Source: Nocardioides alpinus (lineage in GTDB: Bacteria > Actinomycetota > Actinomycetes > Propionibacteriales > Nocardioidaceae). From it: a stretch of DNA of 64,000 nucleotides. The notes under the pieces are model-generated. The model saw only the letters and a program-made list of their open reading frames with translations, was not told the origin of the DNA and did not search any database. Shown here piece by piece: positions 24,865 through 33,012 of this stretch (position 1 is its first letter; each line of letters begins with the position of its first letter). The DNA is taken from the NCBI RefSeq assembly GCF_900112035.1, contig NZ_FOKC01000010.1:69664-133663 (forward strand). Reading direction: 5' to 3'. The position numbers and the translations under genes were made by a program.

Positions 24865-26118
24865 ATGACAGCCCCATTCTCGGCACGCCGACGTGCCGAC
24901 GAGTTCGAGGCACTCCTCTCCCGAGATCCCGGCACGCCGCTCACGGAGCGTGATGCGGAGCGTTTCACCGCCCTCCTGGACGTCGTGTCCGACCTGCGCG
25001 CGATCCCGGAGGTGGCACCGCGCGCCGAGTTCGTGAGCTCGCTGCGCGAGCGCCTGATGGTCGAGGCCGACACGGCCCTCCTCCAGCAGCCCGCTGCGCC
25101 GTCGCGCCTCGCGATGCCGGTCACCACCCGCGCCCGCGACCGGCGGGTCGCCACGCTGCTCGGCGGGGCCGCCCTCGTCGGCGCCACCGCGACCATGGCC
25201 GTCGCTGCCCAGACCGCGCTCCCGGGCGAGTCGCTGTACGGCGTCAAGCGCGGCATCGAGTCCGCCCAGGTCCGGTTCGCCGACGACGACACTGCCCGCG
25301 GCCGCGCGCTGCTCGCCCAGGCCGACACCCGCCTCACCGAGCTCGAGGAGCTCACCGCGGGCGAGGGCGGCAACGCCATGCTCATCCCCGACACCCTCGA
25401 CGCCTTCACCGAGCAGTCGGGCCAGGGAGTCCGCAGCCTGCTCTCGGCGTACGACCGCAACGGTTCCGACGCCGACGTGCAGCGTGCGCGCGACTTCACC
25501 ACCGAGAGCATGGACCGCCTGAGCGCCCTCCAGGGTGTCGTGCCCGAGAGCGCGCGCGACGAGCTCCTCGCCGCCGGCCGGACCCTCACCGACCTCGACA
25601 CGGAGATCGGGAGCGCCTGCCTGTCCTGCTCCGGGGGGATCACCACGACGCCCGACTTCCTGCTCGCCAGCGTCGCCGCGCCCGACCTGCTCACCGGGCT
25701 GGACAGCGACGAGCTGTCCCTCGAGGCGGCGCCGGTCTCCGGTCAGGACGTCACCGGGATCGAGATCCCGAAGGCGCTCCAGTCCCCCGAGACGCTGCTG
25801 CCGACAGCGAGCCCGACGTCGACCCCGAGCCTCGCTCCCGAGGTCCCCGACCCGACCACGCCGACCAAGGGCCCCGGCGACCAGGTCAAGGACGCCACCG
25901 ACGGGGTCAAGGACGGCGTCAAGGACGGGGTCGACGACGTCACTGACACCACCGGTGATGTCGTCGAGGGTCTCGACGACGCCACGGGCGGTGCGATCGG
26001 CGGCCTGACGAGCGGCGTCGACGACGCCACCGGCGGCCTCATCGGCGAGGTGACCGGGACCCTCGACAACCTCACCGGCGGCACGCTCGACAGCGCGACC
26101 GGCGGGCTCCTGCCCTGA
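24865..26118 (+). CDS. DUF5667-type membrane anti-sigma factor (RsbN-like)
   Basis: A 417-residue protein. A cytoplasmic N-terminal domain (1-90) probably binds the sigma factor, one membrane helix follows (about 95-115), and then the extracytoplasmic DUF5667 signature LPGESLYGVKRGIE starts at 119. The distal half is Thr/Pro- then Asp/Gly/Thr-rich with repeats such as DGVKDGV and DDATGG. The arrangement (79 bp after an ECF sigma gene, one membrane span, DUF5667) matches RsbN, the BldN anti-sigma factor of Streptomyces. The long acidic tail is much larger than expected for the core family. Confidence 0.8.
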   Translation: MTAPFSARRRADEFEALLSRDPGTPLTERDAERFTALLDVVSDLRAIPEVAPRAEFVSSLRERLMVEADTALLQQPAAPSRLAMPVTTRARDRRVATLLGGAALVGATATMAVAAQTALPGESLYGVKRGIESAQVRFADDDTARGRALLAQADTRLTELEELTAGEGGNAMLIPDTLDAFTEQSGQGVRSLLSAYDRNGSDADVQRARDFTTESMDRLSALQGVVPESARDELLAAGRTLTDLDTEIGSACLSCSGGITTTPDFLLASVAAPDLLTGLDSDELSLEAAPVSGQDVTGIEIPKALQSPETLLPTASPTSTPSLAPEVPDPTTPTKGPGDQVKDATDGVKDGVKDGVDDVTDTTGDVVEGLDDATGGAIGGLTSGVDDATGGLIGEVTGTLDNLTGGTLDSATGGLLP

Positions 26119-26179
26119 TCGCCCGGCCGCCCGCCCGACCGGTTGCGGTCCTGGTCCGGTGCACACATAGCCTGTCGCC

Positions 26180-27634
26180 ATGATGCGGAGGCTCGGACGA
26201 CCTGCACCCTCGCCCGACGGTGCCACCGACACCGCAGGAGGGCCGTCGCGCCTCGTGTGGACAGCGCTCCTCGGGTCACTCCTCGTGCTGTTCTTCTGCT
26301 ACACCTACAACGACAACGTGATCACCACGCTGCACGGGATGAACGTGTGGAGCGCCCTGCGTGAGGGGGAGCTGCCCCGCTTCTACTCCTACAACGCCGA
26401 CGTCACGCCGAGCAGCACGGACTTCCACACCGCGCCCATCAGCTACGGCTTCGGCATCTACCTCGTCTTCGCCGTCTGGAACTTCCCGCTGTGGCTCCTG
26501 CAGGAGTACGCCGGGGTCGACGTCTTCGACTCCGTCCTGTGCCTGGCCTGGGCCAAGGCGATCACCCTGCCGTTCCTCGCGGGCTGCTTCTGGGCCGTCG
26601 GACGCCTGTGCCAGACGCTGGGCGTCGACCGCGGGCGTACCCGCTGGGCACAGTTCATGTTCCTGTCCTCGGGCCTGACCGTCGCCGCCGTGTTCATCAT
26701 GGGTCAGTACGACGTCATCCACCTGTTCCTGACCCTGCTCGGCCTCGACCTCCTCCTGCGCGGCAGGTACCGGTACTTCCTCCTCTGCCTGGCGGGCGCC
26801 GTGGCGCTCAAGCTCTTCCCGCTGTTCGTGTTCCTGCCCGTGCTGCTCCTCCGCGAGAAGCGCTACCTCAGGATCCTGGCCGCCCTGGCGGCGGCCGTCT
26901 CCCTCACCCTGGTCCTCAAGGTGCCGTTCCTCTGGGACTCGGAGTTCTCCTCCGCGCCCGGTGACGGGTTGATCCGCGGCATGGTCCTCGCCAACCCGCT
27001 CCCGTTCGGCATCACCGGTGCGCCGGCGTTCCCGCTCCTGTTCGGCATGCTGTGCATCGCCTGCTTCGTGCTGCGACCGGAGCCCGAGCGCCTCGCGAGG
27101 GCCACCGTCTACGCCGCGTTCGCAGGCGTGGCGCTCTTCTTCCTGGCAACCCCTGCCTACCCCTACTGGTTCGTGATGCTCACGCCCTTCGTGGCGATCG
27201 TCTGGGCCGTCGAGGCCGGTCGCGGGAGGGACCTGGCGACGCTGGACCTCGCCCTGATCGCCGTGACCCTGCTCATCCACCAGATCTACTACTCCTGGTG
27301 CTTCGACCTCACCGTCGTCCGACCCATGGCGCTGGCCGCCCTGCTGACCCCGGTGGACGACCTGGCGGTCCCGATGTCACCGGCGGGCATCTACGCGAGC
27401 CTGGGCCTGACGCCCTACCTCAGTCTCCTCACCTCGGCGTTCGCGGCACTCCTGATCGCGGTGCTGGTGCTCGGCTACCCCCGCAGCCACCCGGAGACGC
27501 TGTCCCCTGCCGGAGTGGACGGGCCCGAGCGTCGGGTGCTCGTCGTGCGCGCCGCCGTGGGGCTCGGGATGTGCGCGATCCCGGCGGCGGTCTACCTCTA
27601 CACGCTCGTCGCGCACGGCACGGTCGGCGCGTAG
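26180..27634 (+). CDS. Polytopic membrane protein, GT-C-like glycosyltransferase
   Basis: A 484-residue protein with about 11 membrane helices. The first extracytoplasmic loop is long and polar (about 52-85, with acidic residues), and the segment MGQYDVIHLFLTLLGLDLLLR, then ALKLFPLFVFLPVLLLREKR, resembles GT87 / DUF2029-type lipid-linked sugar transferases. A polyprenyl-phosphate sugar donor would be expected for such a family. The assignment is by overall pattern only. TAGCCT lies 6 nt before the ATG, suggesting leaderless expression. Confidence 0.65.
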   Translation: MMRRLGRPAPSPDGATDTAGGPSRLVWTALLGSLLVLFFCYTYNDNVITTLHGMNVWSALREGELPRFYSYNADVTPSSTDFHTAPISYGFGIYLVFAVWNFPLWLLQEYAGVDVFDSVLCLAWAKAITLPFLAGCFWAVGRLCQTLGVDRGRTRWAQFMFLSSGLTVAAVFIMGQYDVIHLFLTLLGLDLLLRGRYRYFLLCLAGAVALKLFPLFVFLPVLLLREKRYLRILAALAAAVSLTLVLKVPFLWDSEFSSAPGDGLIRGMVLANPLPFGITGAPAFPLLFGMLCIACFVLRPEPERLARATVYAAFAGVALFFLATPAYPYWFVMLTPFVAIVWAVEAGRGRDLATLDLALIAVTLLIHQIYYSWCFDLTVVRPMALAALLTPVDDLAVPMSPAGIYASLGLTPYLSLLTSAFAALLIAVLVLGYPRSHPETLSPAGVDGPERRVLVVRAAVGLGMCAIPAAVYLYTLVAHGTVGA

Positions 27635-27640
27635 CGACGA

Positions 27641-28852
27641 TCAGCTGAAGACGCCGTCGCGCTCTCGGAGCAGGTCGAACAGGGTGTGCTGGATGGTCTC
27701 GCGCACCTGGTCGGTCACGTTGAACACCAGCATCGGGTCCTCGGCCTCTGCGGCGTCGTAGGAGTCGGTGCGGATCGGCTCGCCGAACTCCAGGATCCAC
27801 TTCGACGGCAGCGGCACCATCCCGAGCGGGCCCAGCCACGGGAAGAACGGCGTGATCGGGATGTAGGGGACGCCCAGGAGCCGCGCCAGCGACGGCACGT
27901 TGCCGACGAGCGGGTAGATCTCCTCGGCTCCGACCACCGAGAGCGGGATGATGGGTACGCCGGTGCGCAACGCGGCCGACACGAAGCCGCCCCGGCCGAA
28001 GCGCTGCAGCTTGTAGCGCTCGCTGAACGGCTTGCCGATGCCCTTGAAGCCCTCGGGCCACACGCCCACGAGGTCGCCGCCGGACAGCATCCGCTCGGCG
28101 TCCTCGGTGCACGCGAGCGTGGCGCCGCCCTTGCGCGCGAGCGAGCTGACGACCGGCATCTTGAAGACGAGGTCGGCACCGAGCGGACGCAGGAAGCGGT
28201 GGGCGTTGTCGTGCACGGCCAGCATGGTCATCAGGCCGTCGAGGGGCACGGTGCCGGAGTGGTTGGAGACCACCAGCGCTCCGCCCTCGGCGGGGATGTT
28301 CTCCAGCCCACGCACCTCGAGCCGGAACCACTTCTCCGCGACGGGCCGGAGGGCCGCCATGAAGAAGCGCTCGGTCAGCTCGCGGTCGAAGCCGTAGTCG
28401 TCGACCTCGTAGTCGCCCTCCAGCCGCCGGCGCACGAATGCCATCAGCTCGGCCAGGCGACGCTCCCAGTCGTCGCCGAAGACGTCCTTGGCAGCGCCCT
28501 GGGCTGCTGCGAGCCAGTCACCGACGGGGATGCCGGTCCTGGGCGGTGGTCCAGCCACCTTCTCCCCCGCGCCAACGGTGGCGGGGCCACCGCTCGCTGC
28601 CGGGTCCTGGAAGGGGGGTGCGTCAGCGACCTTCACCCGGGGCACTTCGGTGGCTGGGCCACCGCCGGACGGACGCTTCTTCGCGGACGCCTTCTTCGCT
28701 GCCGGCCTGACGGCCGGCTTGACGGCCGGCTTCTTGGCCGAGGGTGCGAGGTTGCGAGCGGCGGAGGAGGGCCGGGCGCTGCCGGAGCCGCGACCCGGGC
28801 GACCGCCGGTGCCGATCGGGATGACGACCGCGTCGCGTGCCTCCTCAGCCAC
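27641..28852 (-). CDS. Lysophospholipid acyltransferase family protein (Rv0502-like)
   Basis: A 403-residue PlsC-like acyltransferase. The acceptor motif is NHSGTVPLDG, with His198 and Asp205 six residues apart rather than the canonical four; the PlsC-type EGFKG motif follows. The N-terminal ~110 residues are low complexity, rich in Lys, Ala and Pro (KKPAVKPAVRPAAKK). The GTG at 28852 is chosen because AAGGAG precedes it by 6 nt. It overlaps the epimerase gene by 8 bp. The same epimerase-acyltransferase pair occurs as Rv0501-Rv0502 in M. tuberculosis. Confidence 0.85.
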   Translation of the reverse strand: MAEEARDAVVIPIGTGGRPGRGSGSARPSSAARNLAPSAKKPAVKPAVRPAAKKASAKKRPSGGGPATEVPRVKVADAPPFQDPAASGGPATVGAGEKVAGPPPRTGIPVGDWLAAAQGAAKDVFGDDWERRLAELMAFVRRRLEGDYEVDDYGFDRELTERFFMAALRPVAEKWFRLEVRGLENIPAEGGALVVSNHSGTVPLDGLMTMLAVHDNAHRFLRPLGADLVFKMPVVSSLARKGGATLACTEDAERMLSGGDLVGVWPEGFKGIGKPFSERYKLQRFGRGGFVSAALRTGVPIIPLSVVGAEEIYPLVGNVPSLARLLGVPYIPITPFFPWLGPLGMVPLPSKWILEFGEPIRTDSYDAAEAEDPMLVFNVTDQVRETIQHTLFDLLRERDGVFS

Positions 28853-29822
28853 GACCGGCTCCTTCGAGCGGAGCCGGCGCGAGGTCGCGGCAGAAGTCGG
28901 CGAACGCCGCAGCCGTCGAGTACGCCGGCTCGAAGCCGAGCTGGGTGCGCATCCGGGTGGTGTCCACACCACGACCGTAGGTGAGGAACACCAGCTGCTC
29001 CGGCGAGAAGTCCGAGATCCGGGCCTGGCGCATGGTGGCGCCGAGGCGGCCGACGGCGAAGCGCGGCATCGCGACGGACGGCGTGCCGAGCCGGCGTACG
29101 GCCTGGCTGAGCGTCAGCAACCCGTCGCCGGCGACGTTGAAGGTGCCGGGGGCTCCGGTGACGGCCGCGTGCCGCAGCACGCGCAGCAGGTCGTCCTCGT
29201 GGAGGAACTGCAGGCGCGGGTCGAAGCCCAGCACCCGCGGGATCACCGGGAGGCGGAAGTAGTTGGTCAGCGGACTGACGACGTGGGGACCCACGACGTT
29301 GGCCGCGCGGATCAGGGTGACGTCGACGTCGGGGCGGCGGCGCGCGAAGCCGCGGACGTAGCCCTCGATCTCGTAGACGTCCTTGGCATAGCCGGACGAC
29401 GGCAGCCGCTTGGGGCCCATGTCCTCGGTGAACATCGCGGGGTCGCGCGGGCTCGAGCCGTACACCGTGGTCGTCGACTTCACGACGAGGCGCTCGACCG
29501 TCGTCGACTTCTGGCACGCAGCGAGGAGCTGCATGGAGCCGATGACGTTGAGCTCCTTCATCGTCCCCCGACCGCCGGCCGAGCCGGGGGTCGCGATCAC
29601 GCTCATGTGGACGACCGTGTCGACGTCCTCCTTGGCGAGGACCTTGGCGATGACCGGGTTGCGGATGTCAGCGCGGACGAAGGAGACGTCCCCGATGTCG
29701 CCCCGCGGGGGTACGACATCCACCCCGATGACTCGCTCGATGGACGGGTCGCCGGCCGCGGCGCGCGCGAAGCGTCGCCCTATGTCCCGGGATGTCCCGG
29801 TGACCAGCACGACCCGCCCCAT
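28845..29822 (-). CDS. NAD-dependent epimerase/dehydratase (extended SDR)
   Basis: A 325-residue extended short-chain dehydrogenase. The cofactor loop VTGTSRDIG is a modified GxxGxxG, and the catalytic pair Tyr-Lys is in SGYAKDVYE. A substrate loop (LIRAANVVGPH) follows. It resembles GalE-type proteins (Rv0501 position), but specificity cannot be read from the sequence. It lies between bS22 upstream and the acyltransferase, with which it overlaps by 8 bp. Confidence 0.85.
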   Translation of the reverse strand: MGRVVLVTGTSRDIGRRFARAAAGDPSIERVIGVDVVPPRGDIGDVSFVRADIRNPVIAKVLAKEDVDTVVHMSVIATPGSAGGRGTMKELNVIGSMQLLAACQKSTTVERLVVKSTTTVYGSSPRDPAMFTEDMGPKRLPSSGYAKDVYEIEGYVRGFARRRPDVDVTLIRAANVVGPHVVSPLTNYFRLPVIPRVLGFDPRLQFLHEDDLLRVLRHAAVTGAPGTFNVAGDGLLTLSQAVRRLGTPSVAMPRFAVGRLGATMRQARISDFSPEQLVFLTYGRGVDTTRMRTQLGFEPAYSTAAAFADFCRDLAPAPLEGAGRG

Positions 29823-29833
29823 GGTCGAGGGTG

Positions 29834-29935
29834 TTACTTGCCGAGCTTGCGGCGCTGGACGCGCGTCTTCTTGAGCAACTTGCGGTGCTTCTTCTTGGCC
29901 ATGCGCTTGCGCCGCTTCTTGATGACAGAACCCAC
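29834..29935 (-). CDS. 30S ribosomal protein bS22 (33 residues)
   Basis: GTG 29935 to TAA 29834 encodes a 33-residue, highly basic peptide (about half Lys and Arg) beginning MGSVIKKRRKRM and ending RVQRRKLGK. This is the AURKAIP1/COX24-type mini-protein found as bS22 in mycobacterial ribosomes. AAGGAAAGG precedes the start. The peptide is below the size that usual gene callers report. It lies between the small HTH gene and the epimerase, as in M. tuberculosis (Rv0500A-Rv0500B-Rv0501). Confidence 0.92.
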   Translation of the reverse strand: MGSVIKKRRKRMAKKKHRKLLKKTRVQRRKLGK

Positions 29936-29956
29936 GTGGATCAGACCTTTCCTTGC

Positions 29957-29974
29957 GGCCGACACCTGTCGGCC
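29957..29974 (-). promoter_or_regulatory. Perfect hairpin in the bS22 leader
   Basis: GGCCGACA and its complement, separated by 2 nt, lie 22 bp before the bS22 start and upstream of its Shine-Dalgarno. A possible -10 (TAGGGT on the minus strand, about 29985-29990) sits just upstream, so the hairpin would be near the 5' end of the transcript. It could affect mRNA stability or feedback. Confidence 0.45.
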
Positions 29975-30055
29975 GGACCCGCCCACCCTACTTGGCAGTG
30001 GTGGGCAGAGCGGAATCGCGTCAGTCCGGTGGATCGACGAGGCCGGCCGGGCGGC

Positions 30056-30262
30056 TCAGCCTGCGTTGTAGAAGCTCTTGCGGAGGTACTCGTTGACGTC
30101 GTCCTCGGTCACCCGGAACGACCGGCCCACGCGGACGGCCGGCAGGTCGCCGCCGTGCACGAGGCGATAGACGGTCATCTTCGAGACGCGCATCTTCGAC
30201 GCCACCTCGGCAATGGTCAGGAAGTGGGCCTCGGACATGTCGCCAGGGGTGTTCGCAGCCAT
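30056..30262 (-). CDS. Small helix-turn-helix protein (excisionase/MerR-like fold, Rv0500A type)
   Basis: A 68-residue DNA-binding protein consisting almost only of a winged HTH: FLTIAEVASKMRVSKMTVYRLVHGGDLPAVRVGRSFRV, then an acidic helix. Despite the 'excisionase family' label there is no phage context; this is a conserved actinobacterial regulator found next to bS22 and proC. TATTCT on the minus strand near 30333-30338 is a plausible -10, and an inverted repeat GCCGGCG-TCCT-CGCCGGC lies in the leader near 30290-30307. Confidence 0.88.
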   Translation of the reverse strand: MAANTPGDMSEAHFLTIAEVASKMRVSKMTVYRLVHGGDLPAVRVGRSFRVTEDDVNEYLRKSFYNAG

Positions 30263-30441
30263 GGTGCACCGTTCCTTCTGCGCGGGACGGCGCCGGCGTC
30301 CTCGCCGGCGTCACAGGCGTGCCGCTCTGGGTGAGAATAGGGCTCCCGTGACGGGTGGGGAAGAGGAACGCCAGAGAAACTTGTGTGACTGGCGGCGTGT
30401 CGGGTTGATTCTTTACCGATCGAGGCGGTCGGCGGAACGCC

Positions 30442-31623
30442 CTAGGGCAGTGGATCCAGCCCGTGGAGCGGGAAGATCTCCATCCGGGTCGCGTGGATCG
30501 CGCGGTCCAGCCAGGCGTCGGGGTCGTAGCCCGACGACCAGTCGCGGTAGGCCGGCGTACGCCCGTCCGTCATGCGGTGCGGCGCGGTCGCGCCCAGCAC
30601 CTCCTCGACGTACGCCCGCCACGCCGGCGGTGTCGCCACCCCGGGCTCGAGGGGGCGTCCGCCGGCGATGGCGATCAGGTGGACCCAGGCACGCGGGACC
30701 ACGTCGACGATCGAGTAGCCGCCGCCCCCGGTGACCACCCAGCGGCCGTCGGCGACCTCGTGGGCGAGCTCGTGGAGGGCGAGGTAGGCCGCGCGCTGTC
30801 CGTCGATGCTGAGCATCATGTGCGCCAGCGGGTCGTTCATGTGGGAGTCGCAGCCGTGCTGGGTGACGAGCACGTCGGGCCGGAACTCGCGCAGCACCGG
30901 AGGCACCACGGCATGGAAGGCGCGCAACCACCCCGCGTCGGAGGTCCCGGGAGGGAGCGCCACGTTGACCGCGGTCCCCTCGGCGCCCGGACCGCCGGTG
31001 TCGGCGGGGAAGCCGGTGCCGGGGAACAGCATCTGGCCGGTCTCGTGCAACGAGATCGTCAGCACCCGCGGGTCGTCGTAGAAGATCTTCTCGACCCCGT
31101 CGCCGTGGTGGACGTCGATGTCGACGTAGGCCACCCGCTCGGCGCCGTCGGCGAGCAGCTGCGTGATCCCGACGGCCACGTCGTTGTAGATGCAGAAGCC
31201 CGCCGCCCGGTCGGGCATCGCGTGGTGGAGGCCGCCGGCGATGTTGACCGAGTGCAGCGACTCCCCGCTCCACACCTGGCGTACGGCCTCGAGCGTGGCG
31301 CCGACGACGTGCGCGCTGGCGAGGTGCATGTCCTTGAAGACGGGGTCGTCGTCGGTCCCGAGCCCTCGGGACGGGTCCACCCAGCCCGGCGTCGTACCGG
31401 CCATCGTGACCGCCTCGATGAGCGCCTCGTCGTGGACCGTCGCGATCTGCGCGGAGGTCGCCATCGGCGCATCGACGCGCTTGAGGCCGTCCAGCACGCC
31501 GAGCTCGTCGGCGAGCCGCATGGTCAGGTCGACGCGGACCGGGGACATCGGGTGCGTGGGCCCGAAGTTGTAGTCGGTGAGTGTCGGGTCGAACACGATC
31601 GACGTGGGCCCGGCGCACTCCAT
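30442..31623 (-). CDS. acuC: AcuC-type histone deacetylase family protein
   Basis: A 393-residue zinc deacetylase of the arginase/HDAC fold. Zinc and active-site motifs are visible: GGLHHAMPDRAAGFC, then YVDIDVHHGDGVE, SLHETGQMLFPGTG, and TQHGCDSH later. AcuC in Bacillus deacetylates acetyl-CoA synthetase; here a lysine deacetylase role is likely, but the substrate is open. ATG 31623 gives the family start; a longer frame upstream would read through the TetR operator region and is rejected. It is divergent from a TetR-controlled unit. Confidence 0.9.
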   Translation of the reverse strand: MECAGPTSIVFDPTLTDYNFGPTHPMSPVRVDLTMRLADELGVLDGLKRVDAPMATSAQIATVHDEALIEAVTMAGTTPGWVDPSRGLGTDDDPVFKDMHLASAHVVGATLEAVRQVWSGESLHSVNIAGGLHHAMPDRAAGFCIYNDVAVGITQLLADGAERVAYVDIDVHHGDGVEKIFYDDPRVLTISLHETGQMLFPGTGFPADTGGPGAEGTAVNVALPPGTSDAGWLRAFHAVVPPVLREFRPDVLVTQHGCDSHMNDPLAHMMLSIDGQRAAYLALHELAHEVADGRWVVTGGGGYSIVDVVPRAWVHLIAIAGGRPLEPGVATPPAWRAYVEEVLGATAPHRMTDGRTPAYRDWSSGYDPDAWLDRAIHATRMEIFPLHGLDPLP

Positions 31624-31672
31624 GTGGCGGACGTTACCCCTGCCCAGGCCCCCGTCCGGCCCGCGGGACGTC

Positions 31673-31718
31673 TTGAACGTGTTCAATTTTTGTGGCACCC
31701 TTTCTTGAACACGTTCAA
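31673..31718. promoter_or_regulatory. Paired TetR-type operators between acuC and the 31731 unit
   Basis: Two 14-bp inverted repeats: TTGAACGTGTTCAA (31673-31686) and TTGAACACGTTCAA (31705-31718). Arms are perfect, with 2-nt centres GT and AC, so the second site is the reverse complement of the first. Centres are 32 bp apart, three helical turns. The probable regulator is the TetR protein at 32340. Confidence 0.75.
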
Positions 31719-31730
31719 CAAGGAGGACGC

Positions 31731-31886
31731 ATGGTCACGAGGGCATCGCGTTGGCGGCCACAGGTCCTCTGGCTGCCCATGGGCGGGCTGCTCGGCGCCC
31801 TCGCCGGCGGCTCCCTGTGCGGCGGTCCTCTCGCCCGGTGGCTGGCGGGACTCCACCCGCCCCGACCGCAGCAGGTGTCGCGGTGA
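31731..31886 (+). CDS. Small membrane protein, first gene of TetR unit
   Basis: A 51-residue product with one hydrophobic, Gly/Leu-rich helix (about 11-33) and a short basic-proline tail. A strong Shine-Dalgarno (AAGGAGG) precedes the ATG, unlike most starts nearby. Its stop overlaps the next gene's GTG. No family recognised. Confidence 0.65.
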   Translation: MVTRASRWRPQVLWLPMGGLLGALAGGSLCGGPLARWLAGLHPPRPQQVSR

Positions 31887-32329
31887 CCGGCGGCTACCGG
31901 GTCGAGTGGCGCTGGTTCCTCATGGGTCCGCTCCTCGGATATGTCTCGGGCCTGGTCGCAGTCGCCCTGGTGGGCGTCCTGCCCTGGCCACCGCTCCTGC
32001 TGCTGACCGTGCCTCTCGGGCTGCTGGTCGGCGGACCGATCGGCGCCGCCGTGGGACTGGTCGCCGGCGTGCCACTGGCCCTCCTCGTCGGCCCCCACCT
32101 GAGCCTGCGCACCGCGGTGTTCCGCGCAGCCGCGCTGGGCGCCGTCATGCCCCCGGCCGTGCTGCTGCTCGGGGTCGCGCTCGTCCCGGCACTGCCGTGG
32201 ACCGACGGCGGTCTCGCCTCGAGCATCACCTGGCTCGGGGCGTACCCCTATGGCGCGGCCGCCGTCCTGGGCGGACTCGTGGCGGCGCGGACCGCGCAGG
32301 TCGACATGCCCCGGACCGGGCTCTCCTAG
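31883..32329 (+). CDS. Four-helix membrane protein of unknown function
   Basis: A 148-residue protein with about four hydrophobic segments (roughly 12-33, 35-60, 72-97 and 115-135), rich in Leu, Gly, Pro and Val. The GTG at 31883 overlaps the preceding stop (GTGA), so the two are translationally coupled. It stands 10 bp before the TetR gene. It may be the partner or target of regulation by that TetR; no known domain is evident. Confidence 0.7.
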   Translation: MTGGYRVEWRWFLMGPLLGYVSGLVAVALVGVLPWPPLLLLTVPLGLLVGGPIGAAVGLVAGVPLALLVGPHLSLRTAVFRAAALGAVMPPAVLLLGVALVPALPWTDGGLASSITWLGAYPYGAAAVLGGLVAARTAQVDMPRTGLS

Positions 32330-32332
32330 GGT
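32327..32332 (+). promoter_or_regulatory. -10 element (TAGGGT) of leaderless tetR transcript
   Basis: TAGGGT lies 7 nt before GTG 32340, overlapping the end of the upstream gene. The regulator may thus be expressed from its own promoter as well as from the operator-controlled one at 31690. Confidence 0.45.
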
Positions 32333-32339
32333 GGCGACC

Positions 32340-33008
32340 GTGCCCGACAAGCGAACGAGCAAGGCGACGCAGACCCGCGCCACGATCGTCGACGCCGCGA
32401 TGACGCTGTTCCGTGCCGGCGGCTACGACGCGACCACCATGCGCGCGATCGCCGACGAGGCGGGCGTGTCCCTCGGCAACGCCTACTACTACTTCTCCGG
32501 CAAGGAGGAGCTCGTCCAGGCGTTCTACGACCAGATCCAGGTCGAGCACGCGGCGGCCGCGGAGTCGGCGTACGCCACTCCCGTCTTCGCCGAGCGCCTG
32601 CGTGCGGTGATGGAGTCGTTCATCGACGTCGCCGAGCCCTTCCACGACTTCGGCGGCCAGTTCTTCAGCAACGCCGCCGACCCGCGCTCGCCCCTCTCCC
32701 CCTTCTCGGAGGAGTCCGCGCCCGCCCGGGAGGCGAGCACGGCGCTGATGCGGCGCGCCGTCGAGGGCTCGGACCTCAGGGTCGCACCGGCCCTGCGCGA
32801 GGAGCTGCCCGACCTGCTGTGGCTGCTGCACATGGGAGTGGTGCTGTTCTGGGTGTACGACGACAGCGCGGGCCAGCGGCGTACGCGCACGCTGGTCGCC
32901 GGTCTCGTGCCGATCGTGGACCGGTCGATCCGACTCACCCGGCTGCCACTGGTGCGCGGGCTGGTCGACGACGGGCTAGGGCTCGTGCGTCAGCTGCGCG
33001 GAGCCTGA
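32340..33008 (+). CDS. TetR family transcriptional regulator
   Basis: A 222-residue regulator. The N-terminal HTH is clear (ATIVDAAMTLFRAGGYDATTMRAIADEAGVSLGNAYYYF), and the C-terminal ligand and dimer domain is helical, with a hydrophobic core. The GTG at 32340 is chosen for the -10 hexamer 7 nt upstream; GTG 32331 is possible. The twin palindromes at 31673 and 31705, upstream of the unit it closes, are probable operators. The ligand is unknown. Confidence 0.85.
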   Translation: MPDKRTSKATQTRATIVDAAMTLFRAGGYDATTMRAIADEAGVSLGNAYYYFSGKEELVQAFYDQIQVEHAAAAESAYATPVFAERLRAVMESFIDVAEPFHDFGGQFFSNAADPRSPLSPFSEESAPAREASTALMRRAVEGSDLRVAPALREELPDLLWLLHMGVVLFWVYDDSAGQRRTRTLVAGLVPIVDRSIRLTRLPLVRGLVDDGLGLVRQLRGA

Positions 33009-33012
33009 CGGG

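Noticed and set aside
30056..30262. Phage excisionase
   Set aside because: The HTH is of that family by fold, but there is no integrase or attachment site, and the gene sits in a conserved housekeeping neighbourhood with bS22 and an epimerase.
31624..31698. Longer AcuC starting with MPQKLNTFKTSRG
   Set aside because: This stretch holds a TetR operator and the family N-terminus begins at ATG 31623.
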